Positions 62,265 through 64,000 of a DNA stretch of 64,000 nucleotides are shown here, piece by piece. The stretch lies in NCBI RefSeq assembly GCF_002091715.1, contig NZ_BDAG01000023.1, positions 1 through 64,000 on the forward strand. Reading direction: 5' to 3'. The notes under the pieces were generated by a model. The model did no database searches. It worked only from the letters and a program-made list of their open reading frames with translations, and had not been told where the DNA came from. The translations under genes and the position numbers were made by a program. How positions within the stretch are numbered: the stretch's first letter is position 1; every line of letters begins with the position of its first letter. The DNA comes from Pseudomonas migulae NBRC 103157. GTDB taxonomy: Bacteria; Pseudomonadota; Gammaproteobacteria; Pseudomonadales; Pseudomonadaceae.

Positions 62265-63358
62265 GGCAGTACCTCCAGCAGGTATTCGTCGGCATAAACC
62301 ATCAACCACTGCGCAGGGAAGCTGATATACGCCGTGCCTTCCGGCACCGGCTTGTCCTCGGCAAGACGCACTTTCAACGGCGCGCCGTCGAGGTTCAGGG
62401 TCATGATCTTGTAGGTGCCAAGGTCTTCGACGTGTATGACCTGTGCCTGCATCGCGTCATCAAACGGCTCGTCCCACACATGCACGAACTCCGGACGGAT
62501 GCCGACCTTCAAGGTTTTCCACTCGGACTCAGCGATGCGCTGCTGCTGCGCGTCGGACAACGGCAGGTGCGTCGAGGCGAATCCGACGCCACCCGGTTGC
62601 GGCTGCACCTCGATCAGGTTCATCCCCGGGCTGCCGATGAAGTAGCCGACAAACGTGTGGCTCGGCCGCTCGAACAATTCTCGCGGCGTACCGAATTGCA
62701 CGATCTGCCCGCCGTACATCACCGCAATCTTGTCGGCAAAGGTCGAGGCCTCCAGCTGATCGTGGGTGACGTAGACCATGGTGATGTTGAACTGCTCGTG
62801 GATCTGCTTGAGCTTGCGCCGCAGCTTCCACTTCAGGTGCGGGTCGATCACGGTCAGCGGTTCATCGAACAGGATCGCCGACACGTCATCACGCACCAAT
62901 CCGCGACCCATGGAGACTTTCTGTTTTTCGTCGGCGGTGAGGTTGCGCGCCTTTTTGCTCAGCAGCGCCTGGAGGTCGAGCACCTCGGCAATTTCCTGCA
63001 CCTTGCTGTGAATTTTCGCTTCGGCCATGCCCTGATTGCGCAGCGGAAAGGCCAGGTTATCGAACACCGTCATGGTGTCGTAGACCACCGGAAACTGAAA
63101 AACCTGGGCGATGTTGCGCTTCTCCGGGGTCAGGTCGTTGACCGCTTTACCGTCGAACAGGACATGGCCCTGGGACGGACTGAGCAACCCGGAAATGATG
63201 TTGAGCAAGGTCGACTTGCCGCAGCCCGAAGGCCCGAGCAAGGCATAGGCTCCGCCCTGCTCCCAGATGTGGTCCATTTCGCGGATCGCGTAATCCTCGG
63301 GACCGCTCGGCGTGCGTGTGTAACTGTGGGCGAGGTTCTGCAAACGGATTTCGGCCAT
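62261..63358 (-). CDS. ABC importer ATPase with degenerate signature motif (GlpT-like)
   Basis: A 365-residue MalK-type ATPase. Walker A GPSGCGKS is at 42-49, the Q-loop glutamine at 89 (VFQFPV), Walker B ILFDEP at 163-168 with its catalytic Glu, and the switch His is in VYVTHDQLEA. The ABC signature, normally LSGGQ, is LTADEKQ (141-147), and the D-loop is TVID. A C-terminal TOBE-like regulatory domain follows (residues about 245-365). It is coupled by a one-base stop/start overlap to the first ATPase gene. Partner of the next entry; it probably forms a heterodimer. Confidence 0.9.
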   Translation of the reverse strand: MAEIRLQNLAHSYTRTPSGPEDYAIREMDHIWEQGGAYALLGPSGCGKSTLLNIISGLLSPSQGHVLFDGKAVNDLTPEKRNIAQVFQFPVVYDTMTVFDNLAFPLRNQGMAEAKIHSKVQEIAEVLDLQALLSKKARNLTADEKQKVSMGRGLVRDDVSAILFDEPLTVIDPHLKWKLRRKLKQIHEQFNITMVYVTHDQLEASTFADKIAVMYGGQIVQFGTPRELFERPSHTFVGYFIGSPGMNLIEVQPQPGGVGFASTHLPLSDAQQQRIAESEWKTLKVGIRPEFVHVWDEPFDDAMQAQVIHVEDLGTYKIMTLNLDGAPLKVRLAEDKPVPEGTAYISFPAQWLMVYADEYLLEVLP

Positions 63359-64000
63359 CAGGCAACCCTCGCGATACGGCGGCCGGGCGCCTGGACAAGC
63401 CGTCCCTGCGCATCGAACACAAACAGTTTATGGGTCGGGATGTAGATGCGAATCGGCGCATCGACGTCGTACTCGTGGACCCCAGGCAAATGCAGCACCA
63501 GCAGGAAATGCTCGTTGCGCACGTGCAGGAAGGTTTCCGAACCGCTGATCTCGGCGACCTCGACGGTCACCGCCAGTTCGAGGTCATCGTCGTTGCTCGG
63601 CACCAGCGAGATATGACTGGGGCGCACACCAAAGCGAAACTCGCCCTCGCCCACCGGACGCAAATCCACGTTCAGCGGGAAGTGCACGAAGTTGGCGAAG
63701 CTGACTTCGTTCCCAGCGATGCGCCCAGGCATCAGGTTGATCGGCGGTTCGGAGAACAGCTCCGCCGCCAGCACGGATTGCGGCTGGTGATAGACCTCGG
63801 AGGACTTGCCGCTCTGGATCACCCGGCCTTCATGAAGAATGGTCGTGGTGCCGCCCAGCGCCAGCGCTTCGTTAGGCTCGGTGGTGGCGTAGATGGCGAT
63901 GGTGTGCCGCGCCTTGAACAGCTCGCGCATTTCCTGGCGCAGCTCTTCGCGCAGTTTGTAGTCGAGGTTGACCAGCGGCTCGTCGAACAGGATCAGCTCG
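63358..64000 (-). CDS. ABC importer ATPase lacking the switch histidine (GlpS-like), C-terminal part
   Basis: The gene enters from the right edge; about 213 C-terminal codons are in the window. Walker B is ELILFDEPLVNLDYKL. The H-loop, in MalK VTHDQ, reads ATTEP: the histidine position is Thr (codon at complement 63880-63882). A TOBE-like C-terminal domain (EGEFRFGVRPSHISLV) follows. The Walker A and signature regions are outside the window. With the other ATPase, permeases, DUF2160 and binding protein it forms one importer. Confidence 0.88.
   Translation of the reverse strand, partial: ELILFDEPLVNLDYKLREELRQEMRELFKARHTIAIYATTEPNEALALGGTTTILHEGRVIQSGKSSEVYHQPQSVLAAELFSEPPINLMPGRIAGNEVSFANFVHFPLNVDLRPVGEGEFRFGVRPSHISLVPSNDDDLELAVTVEVAEISGSETFLHVRNEHFLLVLHLPGVHEYDVDAPIRIYIPTHKLFVFDAQGRLVQAPGRRIARVA

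Overview
The window is about 64 kb of ordinary chromosomal backbone from a fluorescent-type Pseudomonas (P. fluorescens group is the best guess). The evidence is the gene order trxB/ftsK-lolA-rarA-crcB-serS-cysG, the fused nuoCD, the divergent icd/idh pair, the tusDCB-tusE-ybiB cluster, the high G+C content, and the many REP repeats of the kinds common in that group. I see no rRNA, tRNA, insertion sequence, prophage or CRISPR array.

Layout. 1-12 kb holds single accessory and housekeeping genes: the start of a gluconate-type permease, a small membrane protein, a NIPSNAP protein, a secreted protein joining a VanX-type dipeptidase to an L,D-transpeptidase-like domain, acetyltransferases, a sterol-desaturase-like oxygenase, an isochorismatase-like hydrolase, gamma-glutamyltranspeptidase, Ogt, a NudK-type Nudix hydrolase, a hemerythrin protein, a lipoprotein and a DUF1275 permease. 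12-15.6 kb holds the tusDCB-tusE sulfur relay for tRNA 2-thiouridine, ybiB and a glutathionyl-hydroquinone reductase. MnmA, which uses the sulfur relayed by Tus, lies 21 kb away at 34.6 kb. 15.7-23.3 kb is a minus-strand run ftsK-lolA-rarA-crcB-serS-cysG.

23.6-29.8 kb encodes trxB, both N-degron aminoacyl-transferases (aat, bpt), infA, then clpA, clpS and the divergent cspD, so the whole bacterial N-end rule pathway lies within 5 kb. 29.9-33.9 kb carries two unrelated NADP isocitrate dehydrogenases, dimeric icd and monomeric idh, transcribed divergently. aceA (isocitrate lyase) lies at 41.1 kb behind a strong palindrome TGTAGTGCTT-N6-AAGCACTACA that fits an RccR-type operator. 34-40.6 kb holds nudJ, mnmA-hflD, purB, the ribosomal oxygenase roxA, an acetyltransferase and a secretin-N-domain protein. 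43.1-58.0 kb is the complete respiratory complex I operon nuoABCDEFGHIJKLMN (nuoC and nuoD fused), interrupted only by a hairpin between nuoF and nuoG.

58.4-64 kb (minus strand) is a carbohydrate/polyol ABC importer in the order ATPase-ATPase-permease-permease-DUF2160-binding protein, resembling the rhizobial glycerol importer GlpSTPQV. The most interesting signals are here. One ATPase has a degenerate ABC signature (LTADEKQ) and the other lacks the switch histidine; both defects map to the same composite ATP site. A 135-bp nested palindrome separates the membrane-protein gene from the binding-protein gene.
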